Assembly: GCF_026262505.1 (NCBI RefSeq)
Contig: NC_067204.1
Location: 7,287,797 to 7,351,796, forward strand
Source of the DNA: Trichomonas vaginalis G3
Taxonomy: Eukaryota > Parabasalia > Trichomonadida > Trichomonadidae
Direction of reading: 5' to 3'
Length of the DNA: 64,000 nt
The notes beneath the pieces are model-generated. The model searched no databases. It was not told where the DNA came from and was given only the letters and a program-made list of their open reading frames with translations. This document shows, in pieces, positions 33,390-42,938 of the stretch (within the stretch, counting starts at the first letter, position 1; every line of letters begins with the position of its first letter). The position numbers and the translations under genes are program-made.

Positions 33390-33683
33390 TTAGCAAATAA
33401 ATTTTAATGAAATGTTGTGGTCGTCAAATATTTTTATGACGTCTGGGAAACTATATTTTAAGTTCAACGTTTCACCTCCTTTCATAACGTATATCTTGTC
33501 AATGACATTATATGAAACACCACAGCAACTAATGTCGGGTTCTATTTCTTTGATGTTTATATCGTCTGCCTCTGTCAAAAGTTTCAATAGTTCTTTCAAA
33601 ACTTCATGAGGTGCAATGACATATGAGTTCACTTTTACAGGGTTGTGTTCGACCAAGTTTAACATTATACTAAAGCTTGACAA
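33390..33683 (-). CDS. Hypothetical 97-aa Maverick protein
   Basis: It starts MSSFSIMLNLVEHNPVKVNS and lies 6 bp from the 76-aa gene, suggesting a tight gene run. Unrecognised. The upstream stretch at 33684-33789 looks like part of a neighbouring gene that is broken. Confidence 0.45.
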   Translation of the reverse strand: MSSFSIMLNLVEHNPVKVNSYVIAPHEVLKELLKLLTEADDINIKEIEPDISCCGVSYNVIDKIYVMKGGETLNLKYSFPDVIKIFDDHNISLKFIC

Positions 33684-33789
33684 ATCTTCTCCTGAGTTTG
33701 AAGTTTGTCTTTCAGTTGTTGGTAGTCATTTCGAATATCTGCAACAGAACTTAAGTCTCTGCTAACTTCAGGATATGTTGGTTGTTCTT

Positions 33790-33969
33790 TTACAGGAACA
33801 ATTGTATACCATCTTCGTCTTCGTATGGTTTCCCCACTTCAACATCTCTGTCTTTGACATTGACAACAACACTTTGACTGTTTGTTTGAGTTGGTGAATT
33901 TAACTTCACATCTGCCACCGCCATTAAACCTTTTGAAACACTCACGCTTCTATTTTTCGGAAATGACAT
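33790..33969 (-). pseudogene. Small Maverick gene starting MSFPKNRS (broken)
   Basis: It starts MSFPKNRSVSVSKGLMAVAD and has a Thr/Asn/Gln-rich middle. It is divergent from the plus-strand gene at 33988, with 18 bp between the two starts. Probably once longer. Function unknown. Confidence 0.4.
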
Positions 33970-33987
33970 TTTACTTAGAATAAAAAG

Positions 33988-34405
33988 ATGGACGTATTCG
34001 AGTATCTCTTCGAATTGAAGCAGAACAAAGTTTACACACACAAACAATACAAATACATTGACAGAATAGTTCTTTATACAAACAATGGTAAATGTTATAG
34101 AATAGCAGTCTTTGCTGAACCTAAATATTTTCATAAAGCAAAGAAAGTTGGTATAACGAATGGTGAAAGTTCTTGAAGCAGACAAAAATATAACTTCAAA
34201 ACTTACAGATATTTCTAAAGGTAAGTTTATCTTACAATATTATGTCAAAACTGGCGTACTGTCAATATTTGACGGAGAGAAGTCAGTTCAAGAACAACTT
34301 ACTGACCTGCTGCCAAAATCTGCTCGATGGAAGCTGTCGTTATGCCAATCTGAGGAGCCCCAGCAGGTTTCATCGAACGAATCTTCAAAAGAGCATCTTC
34401 CGTGA
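33988..34405 (+). pseudogene. Plus-strand Maverick gene overlapping the capsid gene end (broken)
   Basis: It begins MDVFEYLFELKQNKVYTHKQ. Coding-like sequence continues to about 34405, antisense to the last ~100 bp of the capsid gene. A related, more decayed copy is at about 19873-20284. It does not read as one frame. Function unknown. Confidence 0.45.
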
Positions 34406-35906
34406 AAAGTGCTATTGGTTTTGTAAACTTCTTTGCTCTCAGTTCATCTGGACCGTCTCTGTCACCAGTATATTGTATTTGTACAGTACCAACAGTTGAA
34501 ATACCACCCATAAAGTCTTCTGAGTCAGCAAATGGAATGCCAAGCCAAAAGTTTGAACGGTCTCCATTTGTATATTGAGTTTTTTGACCTCCTGTATGAG
34601 TCCATACTTTCACATATGGCATAATAGAACTTTGCATTTCAGGGTTAATGGTTGTTGTGAAGTTGTTGTTAAAGTTCATAGCATCTAATGTCAAGTTGTA
34701 TGACCTCATATCCTCAACTGTAGAATATTCTTCTCTTGGATAATATTTGCCATCTATGTTTATATGATATTTAATACCGGGGTTGTAGAAACAAGAATAG
34801 TCATTTATAGTTCGTCTGAACAGTACAAACATAGTATCTGCATGTTTCATTGCAGTTGTTAAAGCAATATCTGTTCTTGCACCTGGGTCAGCACTTTGGT
34901 TTCCAACTTCACCTGCAAAGTCTTTGACAGATATTTGGTGTATAGGGAACATAAGTGGAACTGCAATATATTTGGCAGCTAAAGCATTTGAAATATCTGG
35001 GTCCAACATATAGACTGCAAGTCTGCTTTCTATTCTCTTGCATTCAAACTTTTCGCATGTAAACTTAACTGGGTCCCAAGCAGTTCCAGCAGCATTGAAA
35101 TAATAGTTTACTTCATTGTTGAAGTTTGAGAAACCAAAGTCTAAGTCAACTTTGTCTTTGCAAAATTCGGCGAATGACGTTTGATTTGTTCCCTTTACAT
35201 CTGTAAGAGTGAATGGGTCTTGTGTTGGTGCAATGACTAAGTTATTTTTGCTTGGAGTAAGTTCAATAGAAATTTTTCCTGCCCAGTTTGGCAAGTATCT
35301 TAAAAACCTGAAGATGAGGAAAGATGACAAAGGAACTCTAAGTTTCAGTTTTACTTTAGTGGCAGCAGTTCCATCTGAACCAGAAAGGTTAACATAAACT
35401 CCTGGAACGTTAGGGTCAAGTCTTCTTATTTTCTCAATAGTTGCATACTGGTCTGTTTGTTCTCTAGCTTGTGGTTGTACTGAGTTTCTCAAAGCGAACC
35501 ATTCATAGTTTGCCCATGTTACTGTTTGAACTAAGTCAGAGTTAGAATATATCTTATATCCCATGAAAACTTCTGGAGCATATTGGTATCCGACATAGAA
35601 AATTCCATTGCAACCTTTCTTGTCAGACAACTTGGCAGAAGGTTTTATTTCAATGTCTTGTTCCACGTATAAGAATGAGTTGTCAATAGAAATAATATGA
35701 AACCTGTCGCAAGCAATATCTACTGTTGTTGAAGAACCTTCTCCAAACTCACCTACGTTTCCATAAGAAACAGCAGTTGTATATTCGTAAGTTCCAGGAA
35801 CTATTTCTGACCTTCTAATGGCATTGTCGCATTCGTTATACCATTCGGAAACATTTCCGTTCATGGCATCCAAAACTGTTGGCGTTATATTCTGAGCGGC
35901 GTACAT
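34299..35906 (-). CDS. Major capsid protein, double-jelly-roll type (Maverick B)
   Basis: A 535-aa frame that looks whole. Beta-rich segments alternate with loops (VNLSGSDGTAATKVKLKLRV, then FRFLRYLPNWAGKISIELTP). Length and position between the ATPase/penton candidate and the large minus-strand gene agree with Polinton major capsid proteins. The fold is inferred from family knowledge. Confidence 0.75.
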   Translation of the reverse strand: MYAAQNITPTVLDAMNGNVSEWYNECDNAIRRSEIVPGTYEYTTAVSYGNVGEFGEGSSTTVDIACDRFHIISIDNSFLYVEQDIEIKPSAKLSDKKGCNGIFYVGYQYAPEVFMGYKIYSNSDLVQTVTWANYEWFALRNSVQPQAREQTDQYATIEKIRRLDPNVPGVYVNLSGSDGTAATKVKLKLRVPLSSFLIFRFLRYLPNWAGKISIELTPSKNNLVIAPTQDPFTLTDVKGTNQTSFAEFCKDKVDLDFGFSNFNNEVNYYFNAAGTAWDPVKFTCEKFECKRIESRLAVYMLDPDISNALAAKYIAVPLMFPIHQISVKDFAGEVGNQSADPGARTDIALTTAMKHADTMFVLFRRTINDYSCFYNPGIKYHINIDGKYYPREEYSTVEDMRSYNLTLDAMNFNNNFTTTINPEMQSSIMPYVKVWTHTGGQKTQYTNGDRSNFWLGIPFADSEDFMGGISTVGTVQIQYTGDRDGPDELRAKKFTKPIALFTEDALLKIRSMKPAGAPQIGITTASIEQILAAGQ

Positions 35907-35938
35907 TTCATATGGGTAAAAATATAGAATAGTTGGAT

Positions 35939-38900
35939 TTATGTGTCATAATAGAACCCACTCGGACCAAGCTTTACTTTCTTCCTGACTGAGTTTTTAA
36001 CTCTTCTTTTTCCTTCATTGCCACTACTTTCACTAGATGAAGTTACTTCTTCACTACTTTCACTTTGTTCTACTCTTCTCTTCTTCTTTGGTGTCGCTTT
36101 TGGTAACTTGCCCTCTGCTTCAAGTTGTTGCATCTTTGCCTCATGTTCACCTAGTATGTTGTAAATTTCCCATGTCCTTTTTGCCTTTGGGCTCTGGTCG
36201 CCCATCTCAGGTAACCTATATCCTAGAAAGATTTTGTCATAGTTTGTATTTGAGTCTTCGCGTATTGTTTGCATGACTCTTTCCTGAGTTTCCGGTTCAA
36301 GCTCTTCAAACAGAGCTTGTCCATATGGAATAAGCTCGTTTCCAAATATATGTTTTTGTAGCCATTCTGGTTTTCTTTCCATGTTACCAATAATATCTTT
36401 TGTGAATGGGAAAGCTTTTACCCAATGTTTCAGTCTTGCGTCATTTATTTCTGTAGTTGGTTTTATTTTGTCAAGGAACATGTTTTTCAATACTAACATT
36501 TCATTTGGTACTGTCCATTTGAGTTTTCTTAAATATTCATCCCTTCTCAGTTCATTGTCTGCAAAGTAAGTTTTTATGACATTTTGTAAACTTTCGTTTG
36601 CAAGGTCATGTACAATAGGTTCTCTTCCTTCTATCTCCCTAACTTTCTTTCTAAACTCTTCACCAAATATACCATCTCTATGGTTCTGTGTAGTTCTTTG
36701 AGATAAATGTTCTAGAACGTCAGGTGTTATATTTCCATCAGCCATGTTCATTTCATACTGGTCCAAAATATCTGCATGTTTCATATCTTTCAATGGCATT
36801 AAAGCCGCGCTGAAAATACCAGCTATATCTGGTTCACCATTCACTTCCATTGCGTCTACAACTTCTTGGAATTGTGGTTGTAAGTTTATGAACCACCTAT
36901 CCGGATTAGCTTTATGACCCCATCTCATTGTAGTTCCATAGTCTGCAGAAACAAAAGTAGGTTTGTTTCCATATTGGTTAGGTTCTGAATGAACTTTAAA
37001 CAATGTTTCATTTCTATATGTTTTGTTGAAATTTAACCTTTTATTTTCACCGAGTTCAGCAAAAGATTGAACGTTATATGGTCGTAAGTAAAAAGGATTG
37101 TTGTATTTGCGTACATTTTCTTTCAGTACTTCCATTCTATGCTGAATATTTTCATCTGATGTTGGAGTCTTTTGTATGTCGGCGAACATTTTTCGATATT
37201 CTTCTACTATGTCAGCTGAATTTTTCTTAGACTCTTGGAAAGATTCCATATTCTCCGCATACTCTTGTTGAGGGTCAAGATTTTTCGGCTGTTCCAAATC
37301 TTCATCTAGTTCTGTGAAGTTAGTTTCCAAAGGAGGGACTTGTTCGTTTCCTTCAGGCTCTTCTAGCTGTTGTTGCTGAACTATTTCTTCCATGTCTGGT
37401 TGTATCTGAACTTCTTCCTGTGGAGTTTCTTGTACCTCATCTGCTGGCATTTCATATATTCCGAGACCGTTTTTAACAAGTTCCCTATTTAAGCCATCCG
37501 CATTCATAACCCTTTCTTCTTTCGTTCCGTCTCTATTTTTTACGCGTTTCATGAAGATAGTTGAATTATCATTTATCTCTGACACCAAATATCTCGGAGT
37601 AAATTCATCCATGTCATTTGGATGATATGCTATTAAATCATATCCCTTAGCGAGCTTGTATTTTCCAGGTTTGAAATTATATCCCATTTGGTGCTGAACC
37701 ATAAAGCTAAATAGGTTCGGGTCAGTATTTCCTTCCTTGAACTTTCTAATAGCTTCTTTATATCTGTCACTAAAGTCAAGAGTATCTGGGTAACCATAGT
37801 CTTCCTTAAGCATTTTTAAGAATTCTTGGTTTCCTTGTTCTCTACTTCTTTTATGTCCTTGCTCTGTTTGTGGTTGTTGTTGTGCAGGGTTTTGAACTGT
37901 TGGTTGTTGTGCAGTGTTTTGAACTGTTGGTTGCTGTGCAGTGTTTTGAACTGTTGGTTGTGGTGCTGGATTTTGAACTGTTGGTTGTGGTGCAGTGTTT
38001 TGAACTGTTGGTTTTGGTGCATGCCTGTGTCTGTGTCCATGTGACGATGTAAATGTTTTAGGTAGTCCTGGTGCAGGTGCTTCTCTTGGAGGGTTTGGTG
38101 GTATATAAGTTCCACCAGCTGGCACATATGTTCCATCTGCAGCATAATGTCCTACCTGACTTTTCGTTCTTAAGAAAGCATTTACTAGGTCTGTTTTGGT
38201 CTGTTGTAACTCTTTTTCTTGACTTTCCACAACAGTTGCTCTAACGGAGTCATAGGCACTTTGAACTGCCTGTCTCGTTGCTGCATCTGTTATTTTCGTC
38301 ATATTTTGTGCTACTTCTCTTAACTCGTTGTCGAAACCTTCAGACTTCAGTTTCTTTCCAGATGAGAAGTCGTTCACTAGTTTCACCTTACTATGAAGAG
38401 CTTCGAAGGCGTTCTTAAAGTCAGCATTCATTAAAGCTTCATTTGAACTGTCTTCATCCGCTTGTATTTTTGTCCTTATTGACCCTATAAGTTGGGCTGC
38501 TTTGGCGTTGGCTTGGGCATCTAACCAGTCATTATTAGCTTTTATATATTCTGCGCTTTTCATTGCCTTTTGCATGGCTGCGTCGTTATTTTTACTTTCT
38601 TGTGCTAAGTTTTCATACTGTACGGTTTGGTTTTGCAACTGTAAAAGTTTTTCTGCCTTTACATTTGCTTCAACTTCTTTTTTATACTCATCGCTATCCA
38701 TATATGTCTTCAGGGCTTTTTGTTTTATTTCTTCATCTTTCAGTACTTTATATTGAGTAGTATGGTTTTTCAAATTTATAACATCTTGTTCCATTTTTGC
38801 TACTTCTGCTGCTTTTTCTGACACTTTTTTCGCATATTCCTCTGTACTTAGTTCTTTCAGTTGTTCTTCTTTCTTCTTTTTCTCTACGTTTAACTCATTG

Positions 38901-39277
38901 AGTTTCTTTGTGTGTCTGTCATATTCTAGTTTCTTTTCGTTTTCACTTATTTGTTTCTGTATGTCTATGTTTGACTTTTTGACATCTGTTATTTGATTTT
39001 TGAGTGAACTCAAATTCATTTGACTTTGAGGGTTATAAGCTGTTCCGTCTGCAGCTCCACCATAGCCTGCCATTTTCGCTAAAAGTGCCGCTCTTAAACC
39101 TCCACTCTGTGCACCAATAACTCGGTTTAAAAGCATAGGGTTGCTTGACATTTGTTGCAACATAGTGGGGTCATTCATAATTTGTTGTTGCAACTGTTGT
39201 TGTGGTGTTAGTTTTACTATTGGATGTTTCAATGCTCCCTTCCTCTTACGTATATTCTTACGTAGCTTACGTGGCAT
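35939..39277 (-). CDS. Large 1112-aa Maverick protein of unknown role
   Basis: A single long frame. A very basic head (MPRKLRKNIRKRKGALKHP) is followed by a Gln-rich stretch, a long coiled coil (about residues 85-330), a Pro/His-rich zone with repeats of PTVQNTAPQ (about 430-475), a folded-looking middle, and a basic Ser-rich C-terminus. It is 32 bp upstream of the capsid gene on the same strand, so probably expressed with it. Size, coiled coil and basic ends would suit an internal virion or scaffold protein. No family is recognised. It looks whole. Confidence 0.65.
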   Translation of the reverse strand: MPRKLRKNIRKRKGALKHPIVKLTPQQQLQQQIMNDPTMLQQMSSNPMLLNRVIGAQSGGLRAALLAKMAGYGGAADGTAYNPQSQMNLSSLKNQITDVKKSNIDIQKQISENEKKLEYDRHTKKLNELNVEKKKKEEQLKELSTEEYAKKVSEKAAEVAKMEQDVINLKNHTTQYKVLKDEEIKQKALKTYMDSDEYKKEVEANVKAEKLLQLQNQTVQYENLAQESKNNDAAMQKAMKSAEYIKANNDWLDAQANAKAAQLIGSIRTKIQADEDSSNEALMNADFKNAFEALHSKVKLVNDFSSGKKLKSEGFDNELREVAQNMTKITDAATRQAVQSAYDSVRATVVESQEKELQQTKTDLVNAFLRTKSQVGHYAADGTYVPAGGTYIPPNPPREAPAPGLPKTFTSSHGHRHRHAPKPTVQNTAPQPTVQNPAPQPTVQNTAQQPTVQNTAQQPTVQNPAQQQPQTEQGHKRSREQGNQEFLKMLKEDYGYPDTLDFSDRYKEAIRKFKEGNTDPNLFSFMVQHQMGYNFKPGKYKLAKGYDLIAYHPNDMDEFTPRYLVSEINDNSTIFMKRVKNRDGTKEERVMNADGLNRELVKNGLGIYEMPADEVQETPQEEVQIQPDMEEIVQQQQLEEPEGNEQVPPLETNFTELDEDLEQPKNLDPQQEYAENMESFQESKKNSADIVEEYRKMFADIQKTPTSDENIQHRMEVLKENVRKYNNPFYLRPYNVQSFAELGENKRLNFNKTYRNETLFKVHSEPNQYGNKPTFVSADYGTTMRWGHKANPDRWFINLQPQFQEVVDAMEVNGEPDIAGIFSAALMPLKDMKHADILDQYEMNMADGNITPDVLEHLSQRTTQNHRDGIFGEEFRKKVREIEGREPIVHDLANESLQNVIKTYFADNELRRDEYLRKLKWTVPNEMLVLKNMFLDKIKPTTEINDARLKHWVKAFPFTKDIIGNMERKPEWLQKHIFGNELIPYGQALFEELEPETQERVMQTIREDSNTNYDKIFLGYRLPEMGDQSPKAKRTWEIYNILGEHEAKMQQLEAEGKLPKATPKKKRRVEQSESSEEVTSSSESSGNEGKRRVKNSVRKKVKLGPSGFYYDT

Positions 39278-39516
39278 TTTAAGTGAAGTAAAAAACGGTT
39301 TTTGACAGATGTTTATATGACACTATTTGTTCAGCACAAAAAACTACTCGGTCAAAGTGTTGTCAGTTTTGTAAAATAACCGTCCGATCTCATTCTATAA
39401 GGGGAAAAGGCTTCTCAAAGTACTTCCTTGGAACGCCTGTAACTTTTCCTGTAGCGACGATAGACCCTTACTTGTCCGGACAAAGTTATACTATTTTGAG
39501 TGCTCTACAAAAAAGT

Positions 39517-39683
39517 CAACGGCGACGACTCTCAAAAACCGTTGTGTAAAAAGTTTTACCGTTGGACAAAAAAGTATATATAGAAAACAAAAAACGTTTA
39601 TAGTTCATTCAATATTTGAGATAAACCGTTTTTTCCAACGGAGACTTTTCAATAAAATAAAAAAATATAGGGGGTCTCCGTTG
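39517..39683. promoter_or_regulatory. Cluster of five CAACGG boxes
   Basis: CAACGG or its complement CCGTTG occurs at 39517, 39539, 39559, 39636 and 39678. Four are within longer inverted pairs; for example, CCAACGGAGAC near 39635 mirrors GTCTCCGTTG near 39675. The motif fits the general Myb recognition pattern YAACKG. The cluster lies between two divergent genes (1112-aa protein and the gene at 39747). Confidence 0.5.
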
Positions 39684-39732
39684 ACGAAAACCGTTTTTAT
39701 TCAATATTCATTTTCCACAAACTTCTGGTCAG

Positions 39733-39739
39733 TTCATTT
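39733..39739 (+). promoter_or_regulatory. Initiator-like TCATTTT before the 342-aa gene
   Basis: Matches the trichomonad initiator TCA+1YTWY and would give a 12-nt leader to the ATG at 39747, a usual distance in this group. It also decides the start choice. Confidence 0.6.
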
Positions 39740-39746
39740 TTGTCTA

Positions 39747-40775
39747 ATGCAAGACCACAGTAGTAGCATGACTGACAATTCTTTACAAAAGCTCTTTAAA
39801 GGTCAAACACTTATATCCTCATACTTTACTAGTATGTCCAAAGAGGTTACACAGGTTTCAGTCCAATCAGACTCCAATCAGACACAAATTGAAGCTCAAA
39901 TTCAACCAAAAGAAACTGCAGAAGTCGAACAAACATCAGAGCAACCTTCACAACAAACTACAGAAGCTCAAGTTGTTTCAGTCCAATCAGACTCAAATCA
40001 GACACCAAACATACGCAAAGTTCAACTAAAAACTTACACTCCTACAGAACCAGAAGGTGTCTTCTCATTCTCAACAACAGAAGCAAGATATAGAAGACTC
40101 ATTGCAGCTTATCCAAACAATTTGTCCTTAACAGACAACAATGACTATGATAGATATTTCAAAAGTATAATAAAACCAGTCGAAACATTAGAAAACAAAG
40201 TTCAAAACCCGACAGTAATGGTTGACTTTTTCTTGTCGAATTTGCCTTATGTTTCAACTATGATATCTCTTCAAGCAATTGACGAGTTCATTATTTGCTG
40301 TGAACCAAACTTAAGAGAACAGCTATATGAAACACTCAACGACTTTCGTCCTTATCCTTTAACTTACAATTGGAAAGAAGATGAAAACAAACGCGGTTCT
40401 TTCTCCTGGAATCTTTCCATTGTTGCTCCAGCTGGTGTAGCTGCACATCCATTCGAAATATATCCAAAATTGCATTACGAAAACAATATGCATATTATAA
40501 CAACAGCCGCTTTAGATATTCCTGAACGGATACCAGATGGAGAAGAAGTTTCAATAATATCTGTTCAAGCAAACCGAGTTGCAATGCCACTTACAGTATG
40601 CAAATTCACTCACTCAAGCAGACAATTCTATCAAAATCTTGAGTTCGTTTTTACTGGCACAGCCAAAATGCTTCTCAAAAAACCAGAACAAACCAAAATA
40701 ACCATCGAGAGAGGGTCAAAGTTGCTATTTGTCACTTTTCCACAAGAATCTAATGGGGAAAAAGTTATCATATAG
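39747..40775 (+). CDS. Unrecognised 342-aa protein near the end of Maverick B
   Basis: Starts MQDHSSSMTDNSLQKLFKGQ. An N-terminal Gln/Ser-rich zone contains VSVQSDSNQT twice (about residues 35-100). The rest is a folded-looking region of ~240 residues with alternating beta-like stretches (SWNLSIVAPAGVAAHPFEIY). The frame is intact. It has a clean initiator and a box cluster upstream. Piece D lacks this whole segment between sequences that otherwise match B, so the gene is either lost from D or was gained by B. No family is recognised; host capture or element gene are both possible. Confidence 0.6.
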   Translation: MQDHSSSMTDNSLQKLFKGQTLISSYFTSMSKEVTQVSVQSDSNQTQIEAQIQPKETAEVEQTSEQPSQQTTEAQVVSVQSDSNQTPNIRKVQLKTYTPTEPEGVFSFSTTEARYRRLIAAYPNNLSLTDNNDYDRYFKSIIKPVETLENKVQNPTVMVDFFLSNLPYVSTMISLQAIDEFIICCEPNLREQLYETLNDFRPYPLTYNWKEDENKRGSFSWNLSIVAPAGVAAHPFEIYPKLHYENNMHIITTAALDIPERIPDGEEVSIISVQANRVAMPLTVCKFTHSSRQFYQNLEFVFTGTAKMLLKKPEQTKITIERGSKLLFVTFPQESNGEKVII

Positions 40776-40909
40776 TTGATCTCATTGACTGAGGTGAGAG
40801 ATGTATGTAGTGTAATGGGATAAACAGTGGGATTGCTGCTCTAAGTCCTAGGTTCGAGATACATTGGCTTAATTTTTTCTCTTTTTTATTGACGTAAACT
40901 ATTCAATTT

Positions 40910-41197
40910 TTGTGTTATCCATTCAAATTTCAGAATTTTTTTTGCAGATTTCACGCTACATTCGAAGTTACCTTTTGTAACAACCACCACTGCCTACGAA
41001 AGACGAAAGTGTGTCACGATTTCACCCGGAAATCCGACGGTTGTTTAAGAGTATGCACTTTTGTCACCTACTCAATAACCATCTTCTTATCTGGTTATTG
41101 TGAAGATGAAGACAATTCGGACGAAGAAGAAGAGGATGAGGAAACAAGCGAAGACTCAGACGATATCCAGTTCATTTCCATCCGTAAAAAACATTAA
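40910..41197 (+). CDS. Possible acidic-tailed protein fragment (Maverick B end)
   Basis: The frame ends with a strongly acidic stretch (EDEDNSDEEEEDEETSED) and ISIRKKH. Its first half has an unusual composition and may not be coding. It sits just before the element terminus. Weak support. Confidence 0.25.
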   Translation: MCYPFKFQNFFCRFHATFEVTFCNNHHCLRKTKVCHDFTRKSDGCLRVCTFVTYSITIFLSGYCEDEDNSDEEEEDEETSEDSDDIQFISIRKKH

Positions 41198-41252
41198 AGC
41201 AAACATTTTCAGAATAAAAATTTTAATTTTAATCTAAACAAAAATTTCTTAT

Positions 41253-41312
41253 GGGCTAGAGGGCACGAAGTGCCTGGAAGCCCCACTACCTTTTTTTTTT
41301 TTTTTTTTTTTT
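41253..41312. other. Maverick terminal hairpin and T22 tract (piece B)
   Basis: Same hairpin (GGGCT at 41253 pairing with AGCCC, inner GGCAC-GAA-GTGCC) and CCACTACC, then 22 T. Host pseudokinase sequence follows directly. Confidence 0.85.
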
Positions 41313-41375
41313 GAATACATTCAACTGATGTTTTGCGCAATAAATTTCAGCGTTGCCACAAAAAGTGACAACTGG

Positions 41376-41981
41376 ATGAGTGATAAACCAAAATATCAAA
41401 AGCTCAACCAGATTAGAAATTCTCATCATGATATTGCATGCAATTATGCTTTAGATACTACAACGTGCGTCCAGGCTTTTTGGTATGAGTGTGTCAACAA
41501 TAATATGTCACAAGAAACATTCAACGCGCTTTTGATCAATTAACAGAGGCCAAAAGCATCCAATCCCCATATTTAATGAACATTTTAGACATTTCACAAT
41601 CATATCAACCATCGAAATTCATCATTGTCACAGAGGCCACTGACTCTCCATCTCTTGCAGCATATATCAAGCAATTAGTCGCTCCTCCACCAGATAAGAC
41701 AATCATTCGCTGGTTCAAATCCTTGGCAACTGCAGTACAAGCAATACACAGTTCACCTTTGAAAATTTCTCATGGACAAATCTCATTGCACAACGTTTAT
41801 TTTAGAACCTCTCCATCTAACATTAAACTCGGTCTACCGATTTCAAACCTAAGCTTAAGATATGTCACAAATCAATCAATCAATTACAGCAGCATACAAG
41901 TTAATTACGAGATGTCTTCAAGGAGAGGCTTTCAGAATCAACATTGACGATCTTTTGAAGGATCCGTTGTTCAATGAGTAA
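41376..41981 (+). pseudogene. Host pseudokinase gene remnant (WNK/NRBP-like)
   Basis: The N-terminal lobe and hinge of a protein-kinase-like domain are visible: YECVNNNMSQETFNAL, then NILDISQSYQPSKFIIVTEA, then AVQAIHSSPLKISHGQISLH, where HGQIS stands in for the catalytic HRD loop (so catalytically dead). The end of a kinase C-lobe follows (YKLITRCLQGEAFRINIDDL, then LKDPLFNE). A one-base frameshift lies near 41535. The activation segment and most of the C-lobe are missing at about 41875, where the frame also changes. It starts only 64 bp after the Maverick T-tract, so the original promoter may be lost too. Confidence 0.65.
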
Positions 41982-42188
41982 TTCTTCTCAATTATTATTA
42001 TTATAATTTTTTTTTTCTTACGCATTGTTTTTTCTTTATAATTTTTCGACTAAATACTATTTTTATTTTAAAATAATGATCGAATAATCTGATTTTGAGG
42101 CTCTGATTTCGAAATATCAAAAATTGTTGACAAAGTTTTATCAGTAGTAAAAAATCTGATATTAAATATATACAATAATGTTTATAGA

Positions 42189-42938
42189 TTAAACTTTCCG
42201 CGTTGGTAGGCTTACGTTGGGGTCATTAAGTACATATGAAGGTACATAAGGGATAACAGATGATTTTCTAAGTGTAATTATTTCAAGCAATCCGTTTGTG
42301 TCTATTGGAGGAGCAGCAATTATTTCCATATCTTCATCAGTCAAAAATAATTGTTCGGTAACTTCGAATCCGTTAAAAATTTCGTCGTAATGCTGTAGTA
42401 AGTTACAGAATAAAATGTTGGTTATCTTTGGATCGAAATTGAAGAAGTTAGGGCCAATTACAATTGCAATGTTACTAGCGTTCATTTTGTTCTTGGCATT
42501 GTTTTGCTTTAGGTCAACAAGGAACTTTCCGATGAATGCGAGTGTATAAATACGAGCTTTTGGTAATTGGAGAATTATCTCTCTCAATCCGGAAGTAACT
42601 TCTGGTTCTGATTTCGTAGAAAGCTGCTCTAAAGTATTATTAAATGTTGCAGGGAAAAATGGAGTTTTTTCAACTTTATCTCGGAAATATTTTTTCAAAC
42701 AATTCGCTAAAGTATGAACATTACTGTATTTTGACCAATCAGCAATCTTACCTTTATCTAATTTTGCAATTATTTCGTTTATATCAGCTTGTGAACCATT
42801 TAATCTGAATAAACCGACTTCATTGATCGCATTAAGCTCTCTTAAGCGTGAGACAAGATCGGTGACAATAAATGGAATCTTGCCACCGAACTGTTCTGGA
42901 AGCCTTGTAAAGAAACATGGGGATTTATTTCCTTTCAT
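42189..42938 (-). CDS. RhoGAP-domain protein
   Basis: A 249-aa protein that is almost all RhoGAP domain. GLFRLNGS at residues 42-49 supplies the catalytic arginine finger (Arg45). VHTLANCLKKYFRDK matches the conserved helix. KNKMNASNIAIVIGPNFF matches the NKM-x-NLA-x-GP signature. It would speed GTP hydrolysis by Rho/Rac GTPases, which control actin and amoeboid spreading in trichomonads. The C-terminal ~60 residues carry no domain. Convergent with the pseudokinase remnant. No clear initiator was seen before the start. Confidence 0.9.
   Translation of the reverse strand: MKGNKSPCFFTRLPEQFGGKIPFIVTDLVSRLRELNAINEVGLFRLNGSQADINEIIAKLDKGKIADWSKYSNVHTLANCLKKYFRDKVEKTPFFPATFNNTLEQLSTKSEPEVTSGLREIILQLPKARIYTLAFIGKFLVDLKQNNAKNKMNASNIAIVIGPNFFNFDPKITNILFCNLLQHYDEIFNGFEVTEQLFLTDEDMEIIAAPPIDTNGLLEIITLRKSSVIPYVPSYVLNDPNVSLPTRKV

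Larger units (their letters stand above)
28758..41312. mobile_element. Maverick/Polinton piece B (best preserved)
   Basis: Virus-like element fossil, 12.5 kb. Parts in order: palindromic block; small membrane protein (plus); packaging ATPase (minus); two small plus-strand genes; 139-aa protein; SF3/D5-like helicase; minor-capsid candidate; small genes; major capsid protein; 1112-aa protein; a plus-strand 342-aa gene; acidic frame; terminal hairpin and T22 tract. Several long genes look whole and about four to six breaks are apparent elsewhere. No polymerase B, protease or integrase is recognised, so it is a partial element. It is relatively young compared with piece D. Confidence 0.85.

Noticed and set aside
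37860-38030. Plus-strand repeat frames over the 1112-aa gene
   Set aside because: Antisense shadows of the PTVQNTAPQ repeat zone of the minus-strand gene.
40800-40872. tRNA-like stretch (GTGTAATGG... then GGTTCGAG)
   Set aside because: D-arm-like and T-loop-like motifs are present and outer ATGTAT/ATACAT can pair, but the T stem does not pair around TTCGAGA and the anticodon stem has a mismatch. Not a credible tRNA gene without a covariance-model hit.
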